A DNA stretch of 64,000 nucleotides from Chitinivibrionales bacterium (GTDB lineage Bacteria > Fibrobacterota > Chitinivibrionia > Chitinivibrionales > WJKA01). The notes below the pieces were generated by a model, which was not told where the DNA came from, did no database searches, and worked only from the letters and a program-made list of their open reading frames with translations. Position numbers and translations under genes: made by a program. How positions within the stretch are numbered: position 1 is the first letter of the stretch; each line of letters starts with the position of its first letter. The stretch spans positions 1-64,000 of the forward strand of contig WJLW01000123.1 in assembly GCA_014728295.1 (NCBI GenBank). Direction: 5' to 3'. Positions 31,689 through 41,544 of the stretch are shown here, in pieces.

Positions 31689-33770
31689 TTAAAGCAGATT
31701 CTCCTCCCTCACCCCCACATCCGACATGTCAAATCGCTCGAAACCAATTTCACATGCCGGGGAATTGCTCGCAAGCTCAAACTTCCGCCCGGCAATATCA
31801 CGGCACCCGGGATCGCCAATATGTGAATGCCGGTCATTTCCTGCCGCAACCCAGGCATCCCACTCGAAAACCTTTTGTGCACCTTCCCTTCCGACCGCTC
31901 CATGGCCCGCATTGACATGAAAGATCGACTGCCCGTTGACGTCCCAGAAGAGATTGAGATCGCTGAAAATGCTCTTCGTTTCCAGGCCTCCTGTAGGATC
32001 ATCCATCGCGCCGACAAATGCCGGCTGTCCATCGGTAATGACGATATTGCGTTCGAAAGTTAATGATTTGCCGCCGCGACCGTCATCGAACGCACCTTTC
32101 TCTTCCCATCTGCACCGCACTCCCCTGCTGATGGCAATCGTCCCCTCCCTGCCGAATGCCCAGATGTTATTGCGCAGAATATTTTCCCTGCCGAAATGAA
32201 GGTGGAATGGTTGGCTACTGCAATTGTAGCATATATTATTCTCTACGACGATATACGAACTCCCCTCATCCAGATAAACAGCCCACCCGCCGTAGCTGTG
32301 TTTTTCAATATCGTGGATGAGATTATTGCGCACAACCGTTCCTGGTTGTATGCCGAGCGTATAAATGCCGCCCATATCATTGATAACACCTTTACCAAGG
32401 TCATGGATATGATTCTTTTCAACGATGTTGTCACGTGTGACTGACGGCCAGTACCCCCAGACCCAGCCCAGCGATATACCGGTATAGAAAAGATCGTGGA
32501 TATGATTATGTGCAATGGTGTTACTGTGCGAATGCATTACCGCAATTCCCGCAGAAGTATAATACACCTTTCCACCGTCGTAAATGTGATTGTCGGTGAT
32601 CACGTTGCCGCCGGTTTGCTTCTCCACCGGCTGCCACGCATCCGCGCCGTTAATTTTGATGCCACCGCCCCCCATATCTCTGAGCGTATTACCGATAATC
32701 CGGTTGCCGTGGCAGCCCTCAAGCATGTCAATTGCATACCAGCCAATGCGCTGAAAGGTGCACTTCTCGACTGTGCAATTATGTGCGCTCTGCATCGAAT
32801 AAACTCCGGGAACAACCGGAGCTGCTTGACGCGTGGTAAATGGCTGCACCCAGTCAGTGTGCTCGAAATGCACACCACGGAAGGTTAGAAACTCAACACG
32901 CTTATGCTGTGCAGCATCTCCCTTGAGAAGCACCAGTTGTGGTATCACGGTGATAATACATTCACAGGAATTGCGCACTTCACCCGTGCGGGGCAGATAG
33001 TACAATCGACATTCCTGCTTGTCCAGATACCATTCACCCGGTTCGCTGAGCGCTTCGAATACATTTTCAACATAGTACCGGCTGTTTCCCGCCCCTGCGC
33101 CATCAACAAACGACATGCGGCTCGGTTTGGAACAGGTGACCAGATTCGTGCTTTCATCAAACCGTTCAACCGGCATCCGATCATCAACCCAGTAGTGCAG
33201 AACGACAATTTCAACATCCTGCAGGTTCCTCCAGTTTTGAATATGCCCTTGCTCACAAACGAAACGATCCTTGACTTTGTGAGGATTTGTCTCCACAGGT
33301 GATATGGGGATTTCCTTGATTTTATAATATCCCTGTTTGGGTAGCCGGGGACGTTCGCAGCGGCGACCATTGACGAATAATTGACGAAAGGGGCCAAACT
33401 TTTTCAGAATACCCGATACATCAGCCGTCCACATTGACTTGCCCTCAACCCTGGTTTCTTCCCAGTTTCCAACATTTATGCCGCCGCTCAAAACCGGCTG
33501 TTCATCTCGATAGGCAGCAAAGGTAACCGGCCCCGAGTCCTTGTGTGTCAAGACGAACGGCCTGTCGAGCTGATATCTTCCGCCACGCAGCCAGACAGTG
33601 GTCGGCCCCAGCATTTCGCCCCGGTATTTGCGCATGCGCAGGATAGACCTTGCGCGCTCCAGAGTCCTCACCGGACCATCATTCCCGGAAATTTCCGGAC
33701 TGGTTCCGCTTAATGTGTCATCACCTTGCGGAGATATGAAAAGATCGTTTGGCAGGACCGTCTCTTTCAT
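31689..33770 (-). CDS. Right-handed beta-helix protein, possibly a GH141-like glycosidase
   Basis: 693 residues and no signal peptide. The start NDLFISPQGDDTLSGT and VRTLERARSILR, then LRGGRYQLDRPFVLTHKDSGPVTFAAY, are typical of large beta-helix proteins that include GH141 glycosidases. Helix coils (about 320-560) include HNCTVEKCTFQRIGWYAID, GNRIIGNTLRDMGGGGIKI, HSNTIAHNHIHDLFYTGIS and RNNLIHDIEKHSYGGWAVY. The lack of a signal peptide suggests cytoplasmic action on imported oligosaccharide, or export by another path. GH141 membership is inference from overall pattern. It is divergent from the SGNH hydrolase gene. Confidence 0.7.
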   Translation of the reverse strand: MKETVLPNDLFISPQGDDTLSGTSPEISGNDGPVRTLERARSILRMRKYRGEMLGPTTVWLRGGRYQLDRPFVLTHKDSGPVTFAAYRDEQPVLSGGINVGNWEETRVEGKSMWTADVSGILKKFGPFRQLFVNGRRCERPRLPKQGYYKIKEIPISPVETNPHKVKDRFVCEQGHIQNWRNLQDVEIVVLHYWVDDRMPVERFDESTNLVTCSKPSRMSFVDGAGAGNSRYYVENVFEALSEPGEWYLDKQECRLYYLPRTGEVRNSCECIITVIPQLVLLKGDAAQHKRVEFLTFRGVHFEHTDWVQPFTTRQAAPVVPGVYSMQSAHNCTVEKCTFQRIGWYAIDMLEGCHGNRIIGNTLRDMGGGGIKINGADAWQPVEKQTGGNVITDNHIYDGGKVYYTSAGIAVMHSHSNTIAHNHIHDLFYTGISLGWVWGYWPSVTRDNIVEKNHIHDLGKGVINDMGGIYTLGIQPGTVVRNNLIHDIEKHSYGGWAVYLDEGSSYIVVENNICYNCSSQPFHLHFGRENILRNNIWAFGREGTIAISRGVRCRWEEKGAFDDGRGGKSLTFERNIVITDGQPAFVGAMDDPTGGLETKSIFSDLNLFWDVNGQSIFHVNAGHGAVGREGAQKVFEWDAWVAAGNDRHSHIGDPGCRDIAGRKFELASNSPACEIGFERFDMSDVGVREENLL

Positions 33771-34111
33771 AATTCGGGTTCCTCTTTCTGCTTAGCGCGT
33801 GCAGCACCTTATTTGTGATGTATGGCAAATAATGGCGTACCCAAATAGCCCGAAAGCTTCAATGCTTTTGCAAGCAAATTTTCGGCGAGCGTGTTGTCAT
33901 GAATCGCAATTCGCATTTCAAGCTGCTCCATATCGTAAAAATGTATTAATCAGATTTGATGACGCAAAGTTTTGTCAATCGCAATGTATTTTTCTTAACC
34001 AGCACATCGGTTCGACATCTTCCGTAACTCAGCTTCAATGTCAACATGCATAAGCGTTTCAAACTCGAACTATTTCGATCATGACACCCCGCTCCACGCT
34101 AAAGGAAAAGT
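33771..34111. other. Divergent promoter region of beta-helix and SGNH genes
   Basis: 341 bases, relatively AT-rich, with no gene. It separates two divergently transcribed carbohydrate-related genes and should hold both promoters; no specific operator could be identified. Confidence 0.4.
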
Positions 34112-35182
34112 ATGCACATTGCATCAGGTCAATTAGATAAAAATTTCAGAAAGACCGCCGATCCAAAAGCCGCGCTGAATTATTACAATGCACTCGAAAC
34201 ACCGTTTCGGCTGTGCGGTTTTGCCTGGTATGAGCGCGATAAGGTTCTCTGGCGCCTCCCGCGTGAGTTGATGCCGCAATTGGCTGACAACCTGCAAACA
34301 CTCGCCAAATGCACCTCCGGTGGAGCAATACGATTCAGGACAAATTCAAAAACTGTTGCCCTGCGTGCGAAGTTGGTTTACACGGTGGACAACACCAATA
34401 TGCCGAGATCGGCAACCTCCGGATTCGACCTTTACGTTGGCGACGGCAGGCGCATGGTATTCAAAAAAATGACCGCCGCCGCCGAAAAAGAGCTTGAGAT
34501 TGATACTATCATCATCAATTATCTCAGTGGGGAGACACAGGAGTGCCTGATCAACCTTCCTTTGCGCAACGGTGTCACTATGCTTGAAATTGGTCTCGAC
34601 GCAGATGCGCACGTAGAGCCGCCTGCACCATTCGCATTACAGAATCCAGTGGTTTTTTACGGTTCCTCAATTACTCAGGGAGCATGTGCATCCCGCCCGG
34701 GAAATGCCTATACGGCACATCTCAGCCGGTGGCTCAACGCAGAGCAGATTAACTTCGGATTCAGCGGGCATGCACGGGGTGAAATCGAGGTTGCGCAACG
34801 AATTGCCGAGTGCGCTATGAGCGCCTTTGTTTACGATTACGATCACAACGCGCGGTCTCTGGAAGAATTGGAATCAACCTACGAACCATTTTACCGGACA
34901 ATTCGAGACAAGCATCCCGCAATTCCCGTTATCATGATCTCACGTCCCGATTTCGATGATTGTCCCGAATGGAATATCAAACGCAGAGATATAATTCGCA
35001 CGGCCTTTAACAATGCCCGGGCATCCGGAGATGAAAACGTTTATTTCATCGACGGCGAAACGCTGTTCGGTACAAAGGACAGAGATGCCTGCACGGTCGA
35101 TGCGACTCACCCCAATGATCTGGGCTTCATACGCATAGCTGAGGGGGTATACCCAATGCTGAAGCAGAGCCTGTGTCGCTAA
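34112..35182 (+). CDS. SGNH/GDSL hydrolase with SsfX3-like N-terminal domain
   Basis: 356 residues, no signal peptide. Residues about 1-175 form a beta-sandwich domain as in SsfX3-type esterases (FRLCGFAWYERDKVLWRLP). The SGNH fold follows. Block I VVFYGSSITQG carries the nucleophile Ser, NFGFSGHARGEIEVA gives the oxyanion Gly region, and block V DATHPNDLGF has the Asp-His pair. Such enzymes remove acyl groups from carbohydrates or small molecules. Placement beside beta-helix proteins suggests deacetylation of a polysaccharide. The start follows AAAGGAAAAG by a few bases. It is convergent with fhs, 13 bases apart. Confidence 0.85.
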   Translation: MHIASGQLDKNFRKTADPKAALNYYNALETPFRLCGFAWYERDKVLWRLPRELMPQLADNLQTLAKCTSGGAIRFRTNSKTVALRAKLVYTVDNTNMPRSATSGFDLYVGDGRRMVFKKMTAAAEKELEIDTIIINYLSGETQECLINLPLRNGVTMLEIGLDADAHVEPPAPFALQNPVVFYGSSITQGACASRPGNAYTAHLSRWLNAEQINFGFSGHARGEIEVAQRIAECAMSAFVYDYDHNARSLEELESTYEPFYRTIRDKHPAIPVIMISRPDFDDCPEWNIKRRDIIRTAFNNARASGDENVYFIDGETLFGTKDRDACTVDATHPNDLGFIRIAEGVYPMLKQSLCR

Positions 35183-35195
35183 ATCGCCAGCTTGT

Positions 35196-36812
35196 TTAGA
35201 AAAGCCCGGAGATAGTTCCGTCCCTGTCAATATCGATGTTCATGGCCGCCGGTGTTTTCGGCAAACCCGGCATGGTCATGATATCGCCGGAATAAACCAC
35301 GACATAGCCTGCTCCTGCCGATACCCGCGCATCGGTGACGGTAATCGAAAAGTTTTTGGGCCGGCCCGGAAATTTCGGATTGTCGGATAACGACGCCGGT
35401 GTTTTGGCTATGCATACCGGCAGATGCGCAAATCCGAGATTGGCTATTCGCTTGAGTGATCGCTTTGCCGTCGCGGTAAATTCAACCCCCCGCGCACCGT
35501 AAATCCGCGTGGAGATTGTGTTGATTTTGTCCACAAGCGGCATGTCCAGGGGATAAAGGTGATCGAATGTATTTCTCTGTTCACACAATTCGCATATCTT
35601 TTCAGCTATTTCTAATCCACCTTCCCCGCCACCTTCACGAAAATCTGTTATCGCGGCAGGTATTCCGGCATCGGCGCAGCGTTGCTGCAGCATTTTCAAA
35701 TCGGCGGGATCGTCATTGAGGAACCGATTGATTGAAACGATGACCGGAACATTGAATTGTCGCACGTTTTCAACATGTTTGACAATATTATCTATGCCAT
35801 GCATGGTATATGCACGATGCGTGACAACCAGCATCACCGCGTCCGGCCTGAGGCCGGCACTGCGACATTTAATGTTGAAAAATTTTTCGGCGCCGAGATC
35901 AGCTCCAAAACCGGCCTCGGTAATTGTATAGTCAGCAAGATGCATGGCAAGTTTTGTAGCAATAACGGTGTTGCACCCGTGTGCGATGTTGGCGAACGGT
36001 CCGCCATGTACAAAAACGGGGACACCTTCGATGGTCTGCACGAGGTTGGGGTGAATCGCATTTTTTAACAGCGCCGCCATCGCACCATTCACACCTAAAT
36101 CAGCGGCAGTTACCGGCTTGCGCAATGAATCGTACCCAACCACTATGCGCCCAAGCCGTGCTTTGAGATCCATTAAATCATTTGCCAGACACAATATCGC
36201 CATGACTTCAGAGGCTGCAGTAATTTCAAATCCATCCTCCCGCATAACGCCATTGGATCCATCACGTTGACACCCGACAATGGTGTTGCGCAACGATCGG
36301 TCGTTCATGTCAAGCACCCGTTTCCATACGATCCGGCGCGAGTGCAGATCAGGTTCGTTTTTCTGGTGAAGATGATTATCGATTACTGCTGCAAGCAGAT
36401 TGTGCGCCATCGTCACCGCATGCAAATCTCCGGTAAAGTGCAGATTGATATCTTCCATCGGCAGCACCTGGGAATAGCCGCCTCCAGCAGCACCGCCTTT
36501 GACTCCCATGCACGGCCCCAGAGACGGTTCTCGAATGGCAATCATTGTTTTCTTGCCGATTTTGTCCATCGCCTGCCCCAGGCCAATAGTATTAGTTGTT
36601 TTGCCCTCACCCATCGGCGTTGGGGTCATCGCTGTTGTCAATATCAGTTTTCGCTTTAGTTGCGCAGGTTTGGAAACAACGCGATCAAATGGCGTCTTGG
36701 CAATGTAGGCGCCGTACGGGATAATATCTGCTTCGTCGAGACCGATGCGAGCAGCAATATCCCGAATCGGCGACTTCTCCGCAGCCTGTGCAATTTCGAT
36801 GTCGGACTTCAC
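35196..36812 (-). CDS. fhs: Formate-tetrahydrofolate ligase
   Basis: Joins formate to tetrahydrofolate using ATP, giving 10-formyl-THF for one-carbon metabolism. The P-loop TPMGEGKTTNTIGLGQAM is near residue 47-64, with LGPCMGVKGGAAGGGYSQV and RASGIPHILV-equivalent blocks following, in the usual order. GTG at 36812 is chosen as start because AAGGAA precedes it by seven bases; it gives 538 residues, slightly shorter than the usual 555-560. An open frame extends upstream to 36863 without a good start site. It follows the ACT-ACT protein by 31 bases on the same strand, so the two are probably one operon. Confidence 0.95.
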   Translation of the reverse strand: MKSDIEIAQAAEKSPIRDIAARIGLDEADIIPYGAYIAKTPFDRVVSKPAQLKRKLILTTAMTPTPMGEGKTTNTIGLGQAMDKIGKKTMIAIREPSLGPCMGVKGGAAGGGYSQVLPMEDINLHFTGDLHAVTMAHNLLAAVIDNHLHQKNEPDLHSRRIVWKRVLDMNDRSLRNTIVGCQRDGSNGVMREDGFEITAASEVMAILCLANDLMDLKARLGRIVVGYDSLRKPVTAADLGVNGAMAALLKNAIHPNLVQTIEGVPVFVHGGPFANIAHGCNTVIATKLAMHLADYTITEAGFGADLGAEKFFNIKCRSAGLRPDAVMLVVTHRAYTMHGIDNIVKHVENVRQFNVPVIVSINRFLNDDPADLKMLQQRCADAGIPAAITDFREGGGEGGLEIAEKICELCEQRNTFDHLYPLDMPLVDKINTISTRIYGARGVEFTATAKRSLKRIANLGFAHLPVCIAKTPASLSDNPKFPGRPKNFSITVTDARVSAGAGYVVVYSGDIMTMPGLPKTPAAMNIDIDRDGTISGLF

Positions 36813-36843
36813 TATGCGTTCCTTGTTGTGCGTACGCTTGTCG

Positions 36844-38001
36844 CTATTCGGACATTCTTGCAACGATGCCGAAAGCTCCCATGAGCCCGATCATCGCTTC
36901 TTTGCTGATTACATGATTGTTGTAATATCCCAGCAATCTCTCAAGATCAAATTCAACGCGTATTCCCGGAATAAGTTCATTGTTTTCGTCGCCGAGTACC
37001 GAAACGTCCTCGGGATCAATCTCCTCACGCGCTCTAATTTGCTGCACCTGAGTCTCATCACTCACCGGCAGGCTCCGCAAGCTTGTTGCGCAAAGCGACT
37101 GGGCGTCATCATCTACTCCAAAGGCAACGCCATACACATAATCGATCCCCAATTTGCTTTTGAGCGCATCGCTAAATTGGCTTAGAGCATTGGTGAGGAC
37201 GGCTACTTTATATCCCATCGTTTTCAAGGTTTGAATCAGCTCTTCGGTTTGGGAATTAACCGTGATGGATGCGATTATGGATTGAAGCACTTCCAGCGGA
37301 AATCCATCCAACAGGCCGGCCGACACCCGTAGCACTTCTGTGGCATCTGCAGATGGGTAAGCTGCAGCTACTTCCCGGGCAGAAATACCCGTTTGCTCAA
37401 GAATCCCATGTACCAGCGAAGGCTTCATAAAACTGCCGGCAATGCTGAATACGATGAGTCGCTTACGTTTGTTGAATACATTTTCGGTCTGCAGGATCGT
37501 CTGGATTCCTTTGGCGCCCATAGCCTTTTGCACGGTTGATTTGACGTTTTCGAGTGGAATTGTCGCGTGACGCACGTCGGTCAGCAATTCCATGACGAAT
37601 ACATCGGCTCTTCCAATCGTCTGTGCAAATTCGATATTCATTTTGTACTTTCCAAGCGTTTCTGAAATTGAGGAGATAATGCCCGGCTTATCTTTACCAA
37701 CAAGAATTAATAAAATGTTGTGCTTGTCTGCCTCGCGCGGCACAGGCAGGTACTTGTCGACCGACAGCGTCAAGCCGGTATCTTCCCCGATACGATCGAT
37801 GGTTTTTGAAAATTCCTCAATACGCACATCGGTGGGCGAAAGATCGACAACCATAAAAACCGTAAACAGCCCGTGCAGTACATCCTGCCGCAAATCAACG
37901 ATATTTCCACCAATATCGGCTACCGGTTTGGTTACGGCACAGACAAGGCCGACGGCATCATTACCCATGCCGTGGACAATGTACAATCGTTGACGAGCCA
38001 T
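36844..38001 (-). CDS. Double-ACT protein with degenerate SerB-like phosphatase domain
   Basis: 385 residues. Two ACT domains (about 4-85 and 92-170: GMGNDAVGLVCAVTKPVADIG; LVGKDKPGIISSISETLGKY) are followed by a HAD fold related to phosphoserine phosphatase SerB. The catalytic DxDxT block, expected at about residue 183, reads LIVFSIAGSFMKPS, so both aspartates are lost. Later blocks are partly kept (VAVLTNALSQF in place of the Ser motif; VLGDENNEL in place of GDGxND). The protein is therefore probably not a phosphatase but an amino-acid- or formyl-sensing regulator. It is encoded immediately before fhs, which suggests control of serine/one-carbon flow; this role is inference. The ATG follows AGGAGG closely. 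Confidence 0.8.
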   Translation of the reverse strand: MARQRLYIVHGMGNDAVGLVCAVTKPVADIGGNIVDLRQDVLHGLFTVFMVVDLSPTDVRIEEFSKTIDRIGEDTGLTLSVDKYLPVPREADKHNILLILVGKDKPGIISSISETLGKYKMNIEFAQTIGRADVFVMELLTDVRHATIPLENVKSTVQKAMGAKGIQTILQTENVFNKRKRLIVFSIAGSFMKPSLVHGILEQTGISAREVAAAYPSADATEVLRVSAGLLDGFPLEVLQSIIASITVNSQTEELIQTLKTMGYKVAVLTNALSQFSDALKSKLGIDYVYGVAFGVDDDAQSLCATSLRSLPVSDETQVQQIRAREEIDPEDVSVLGDENNELIPGIRVEFDLERLLGYYNNHVISKEAMIGLMGAFGIVARMSE

Positions 38002-38137
38002 GTATTCCTCCTGTGTAAGTGAGCGAGCAAAAAGTAGCTTTGAGTTGGATACGGCACATTTTCAGAGCTAAAGGATAAGAGTAAAATGTTACACGGAAAC
38101 CGCTTCGGCAAAGAACCGGCTCAATGCGCAAAAGCGA

Positions 38138-38524
38138 TTATTTTCTTATAACCGTTCCCGCAAGCATGAGCCAGGCAAAAATGAACGCCATTCCGCCAAA
38201 CGGAGTAATCGCGCCAAGCCATTTGATGCCGGTAAGACTGAGTATATACAAGCTCCCGGAAAAAAGTGCGATACCGGTCAACATGGTCCAGCCGGCGATT
38301 CTCACCAGCGTGAAATCATCAAGATGCGAAGCTGCAAAAGCCATTACCAGTAAACCGATCGAATGGAAGAAGTGATACTGAACTCCGGTCTGGTAGGTTG
38401 ACATAAGCTCACCGGTCAACTTCGTTTTCAAGGCGTGTGCGCCAAACGCCCCGAGTACAACAGAAAGTGCCGCATTGAGACCACCCAGCACAACAAACAA
38501 TCTAGTAAACGGCGTCATGAGCAT
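38138..38524 (-). CDS. DUF423 family inner-membrane protein
   Basis: 128 residues with four predicted membrane helices and the family signature FVVLGGLNAALSVVLGAFGAHAL, followed by YQTGVQYHFFHSIGLL and GSLYILSLTGIKWLGAITPFGG. These proteins (YgdD-like) are widespread in bacteria and have no established function. The start may be the ATG at 38524 or the second ATG at 38518; neither has a strong ribosome binding site. It is a single gene. Confidence 0.9.
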   Translation of the reverse strand: MLMTPFTRLFVVLGGLNAALSVVLGAFGAHALKTKLTGELMSTYQTGVQYHFFHSIGLLVMAFAASHLDDFTLVRIAGWTMLTGIALFSGSLYILSLTGIKWLGAITPFGGMAFIFAWLMLAGTVIRK

Positions 38525-38671
38525 ATCCGTATGTCGTTAACACTATTATTTGAGCGGATACAAAATACTATTTCCGTCATCTCCAGGGTAAATGCATTGG
38601 CGCCGACATCATGTAGCGTTTTGCGCGGATTGAAATAGGAGATGCTTCTGACGGAAATGGAAAAAGGCGCA

Positions 38672-40591
38672 TCACTCGTTCGGGAATTTTTCTTCCAGGA
38701 TTGTCGCGGCAGTGAATGAGACGAACGGATCGGACAGGCCGCGATTGGCGGCTTCTTTCAGGGCGGGGACAGCCCGCTTGTCACTTGAATCACCAAGCTC
38801 CTCTGCAGCGCGGCGGCGGGTGCGGGCGCTTCCGGCGTACTTGAGATCGAGGATATGGATTGGTACCATGTCGATTTTTTTGCCGGCCTGTTGCAGAATA
38901 TATACGGTATTCCAGCGCACCCAGTACTGCTTGGCCCCGAGCCAGGGACGGATGTCGGCGATATTCTGATTAACTACAAAATGCACAACCAGGTGCTGCA
39001 ATTGCACCGAAGCTTTGCCTTCGCTCAATTCCTGCTTTATAGCCGGGAGCAGTCGATTTTTCTCCATACGAATAGCCGCGTGCCATCCCCTTTTGCCGCG
39101 CGCATCAAGCAATGCATTACGGGCATTTTGGTATTCTCCCTCCTCAAGCAGAATGCGCCCCTTCAATAAGTATCCCAGAGCTTCTTCCCCACTCGTTTGT
39201 ATCACCTCTTGCGCCGACTCCAAAGCCCTGTCAATTTCATTTTCCTCGAGTAAGGTACCAATTTGATCAAGTTGCGATTGCACGTGCCGAGAAAACGACT
39301 CGCGCTCCTTGCGGATATTTCTTTCAATTTCCACGAGCTTTCCGGTTACCGCCGGATGGGGAGCTTTCTTATTTGTCAAAAAGGCAATCAGGAGTGCGCA
39401 TCCGGCAATTCCGATGCCGGATAAACCGGTCCAGGTGGCAATCTTTCGCCTTGATTCAGACTCTCTGATGGAGGCGACTATTCGACGGGTTATCGTCGCT
39501 AATCTGGTGGCGGCTCGAATTTCACGCCGAGCAATTTTCTGGGCAACCGGCAGAGCCGTGCGTACGGTTTTCCGTGCAAATATGCCGATACGTTGCCAAT
39601 CTCTGGTCTTGGCATAGGCAAATGCATTAATGACGCCGCTTTGCAAAGCATTCGATAGCCGGCCCCAATAAAGCGTTGGATTAGTTTCGCTTTTCCGGTT
39701 TGCGTCCGATAATTCAGGTTTTCCAACCGCATCACCACCGGATTGCAATTTGCGCAGAATTGCGGCTGCCTTTCCGGCAGAATCCAAACGCTTATTGAGA
39801 TCGACCTGCATGCACAGCGCGATGACGGCCACCAGCTCTCCCGGCAAATTGAAATCATATTCGTCAATCGATTTATACGCGCCGTTCATCGTAGCGTAAA
39901 CGGTTGCGCCAACAGTGTCCCGCAAAAATGGATGTGTCCCGGTGAGCATCTGTTACAGCACGATACCCAGTGAAAAAAGATCCGAGCGGGCATCCAGCTT
40001 TGCGCCGTCAATCTGCTCGGGCGACATGTATCCGGGCGATCCCAAGGCAGATCCCTCCTGTGTTAAGGTCGCCCAGGGGGCTTTTGCAATTCCGAAATCC
40101 GACAGCATTGCGATTTCCGAATCCTTCTGCAACAGAATGTTGGCCGGCTTGACATCCCGGTGAACAATTCCAATCCCATGGGCGTGCTCCAACGCAGATG
40201 CAATATCCAACCCGATACGCAAGGCACGCTCAAGCAGAAGCCGTGTCTCTCTGTTGAGTAGATCCTCCAGGCTTTCACCCGCTATGTATTGAAATGCAAT
40301 CCAGGGCAGACCATTGTGTTCACCCGCGTCAAACACCTGCACAATTGATTGATGATGCAATCTGGCGGATGCACGCGCCTCCAGCGTAAAGCGCTGCAGG
40401 TACTCCGCATTGGCTTTCGGATGAGCGCCTGTGTCAACGGCGATCTGCTTGAGTGCGATTTTTCGATCCAATATCGGGTCCTCGGCCAAAAAAACCCTGC
40501 CCATCGCACCGGCTCCCAGCAAACGCAGTATGCGATACCGTCCGGCCAGATCGCCTTCTTCAAGGTATGGGTTTTGCTGGGATGAGTGCAT
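38672..40591 (-). pseudogene. Membrane Ser/Thr protein kinase interrupted by an in-frame TAA
   Basis: The N-terminal kinase part (39956-40591) has all the usual motifs: glycine loop GAGAMGRVFLAED, lysine in IALKQI, HRDVKPANIL, DFGIAK, SPGYMSPEQ and SDLFSLGIVL. It stops at TAA 39953-39955, where related kinases have a Tyr or Trp (LGIVL-stop-QMLTG). The same frame continues for 426 codons: rest of the kinase lobe, a membrane helix (about 385-407 of the joined frame), a coiled coil, TPR-like sequence (EEALGYLLKGRILLEEGEYQ) and HEAT-like repeats (TRRRAAEELGDSSDKRAVPAL). A single change from TAT or TAC to TAA would explain this. It is either a recent pseudogene, a sequence error, or a truncated catalytic fragment. 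Confidence 0.85.
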
Positions 40592-40818
40592 TAATCAGCT
40601 ACAAGGTACGAATGACGAGAAGATTTGCAGAAAAAAAAATCAATAATCTGCATCGTCTGATGCTATTTTTGGTAATGCTGAATCTGATTCATTTAAAAAT
40701 AGCTTTTCGTGGGTGGATAGTCCCGCCTCGCTGGATGAAATAGTTGGAAAAATCGCAGGGCGCACTGAAAGCGTGGTGTCATAAACTGTATTGGACTGAG
40801 TCAAGCCGGGATTTGCAC

Positions 40819-41544
40819 ATGGAAAAAAATAGCGACAAAAAAATCGATCTGCGCGAGAAAGGACGCACTTCGCGGGGAGAAGAGGTGTTTATCGACAAAC
40901 GCCTGTACATGCAGCTTTTCGTATACTCCGGCGTGTCACATGCAACACATCTGATAAATGACCTCGAAAAAAGCTTTCTTCCCGGGGTCCTCTACAACGA
41001 CTTACACGATCCATCCGGCATCGGCATCTTGTTTTTTGCCGAAGAACCGGAAAAACTGGCCGGCGAATGTCGCGCTTTTCTCCTCAACTCGCAGTTCAAC
41101 ACGCTGCATTTGAAATCCGAAATGACTCTGCTGGGAAAAACCTATGCTCTCGGCTACGAGCCGGACGTCGAAGATTACCTGATAAATCGCCCCCGTCAAC
41201 TAGCTTGCGAGCATGCCTGGGCGCTATGGTACCCTCTGCGCCGCACAGGAAGTTTTGCGCAGCTTTCTTCTTCGGAGCAACGCACCATTCTGGGCGAGCA
41301 CGGCAAAATAGGCCATGCCTTTGGCAGCGCGGGATACGCAAAAGACATCCGGCTGGCCAGCTACGGACTTGACAAGAGCGACAACGATTTTGTGATCGGC
41401 CTGCTGGGTGATGAACTGCACCCGCTCTCATCGGTTGTGCAACACATGCGCGCTACTCGACAAACTTCGTTGTATATAGACCGCATGGGGCCTTTTTTCG
41501 TTGGCCGGGCAATCTGGAATTACCGCAAAGGCTTGATGTCATGA
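40819..41544 (+). CDS. hemQ: Coproheme decarboxylase HemQ (ChdC), chlorite dismutase family
   Basis: Converts coproheme III to haem b by two oxidative decarboxylations, the last step of the coproporphyrin-dependent route. Conserved blocks are WYPLRRTGSF (catalytic Tyr region), LGEHGKIGHAF (proximal His helix), ASYGLDKSDNDFVIGL and RQTSLYIDRMGPFFVG. The frame is open from 40744 (TTG), but the ATG at 40819 gives 241 residues, the usual length, so it is preferred; no strong ribosome binding site is seen. It overlaps hemE by four bases and leads the hemQ-hemE-hemH-hemY operon. Confidence 0.9.
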   Translation: MEKNSDKKIDLREKGRTSRGEEVFIDKRLYMQLFVYSGVSHATHLINDLEKSFLPGVLYNDLHDPSGIGILFFAEEPEKLAGECRAFLLNSQFNTLHLKSEMTLLGKTYALGYEPDVEDYLINRPRQLACEHAWALWYPLRRTGSFAQLSSSEQRTILGEHGKIGHAFGSAGYAKDIRLASYGLDKSDNDFVIGLLGDELHPLSSVVQHMRATRQTSLYIDRMGPFFVGRAIWNYRKGLMS

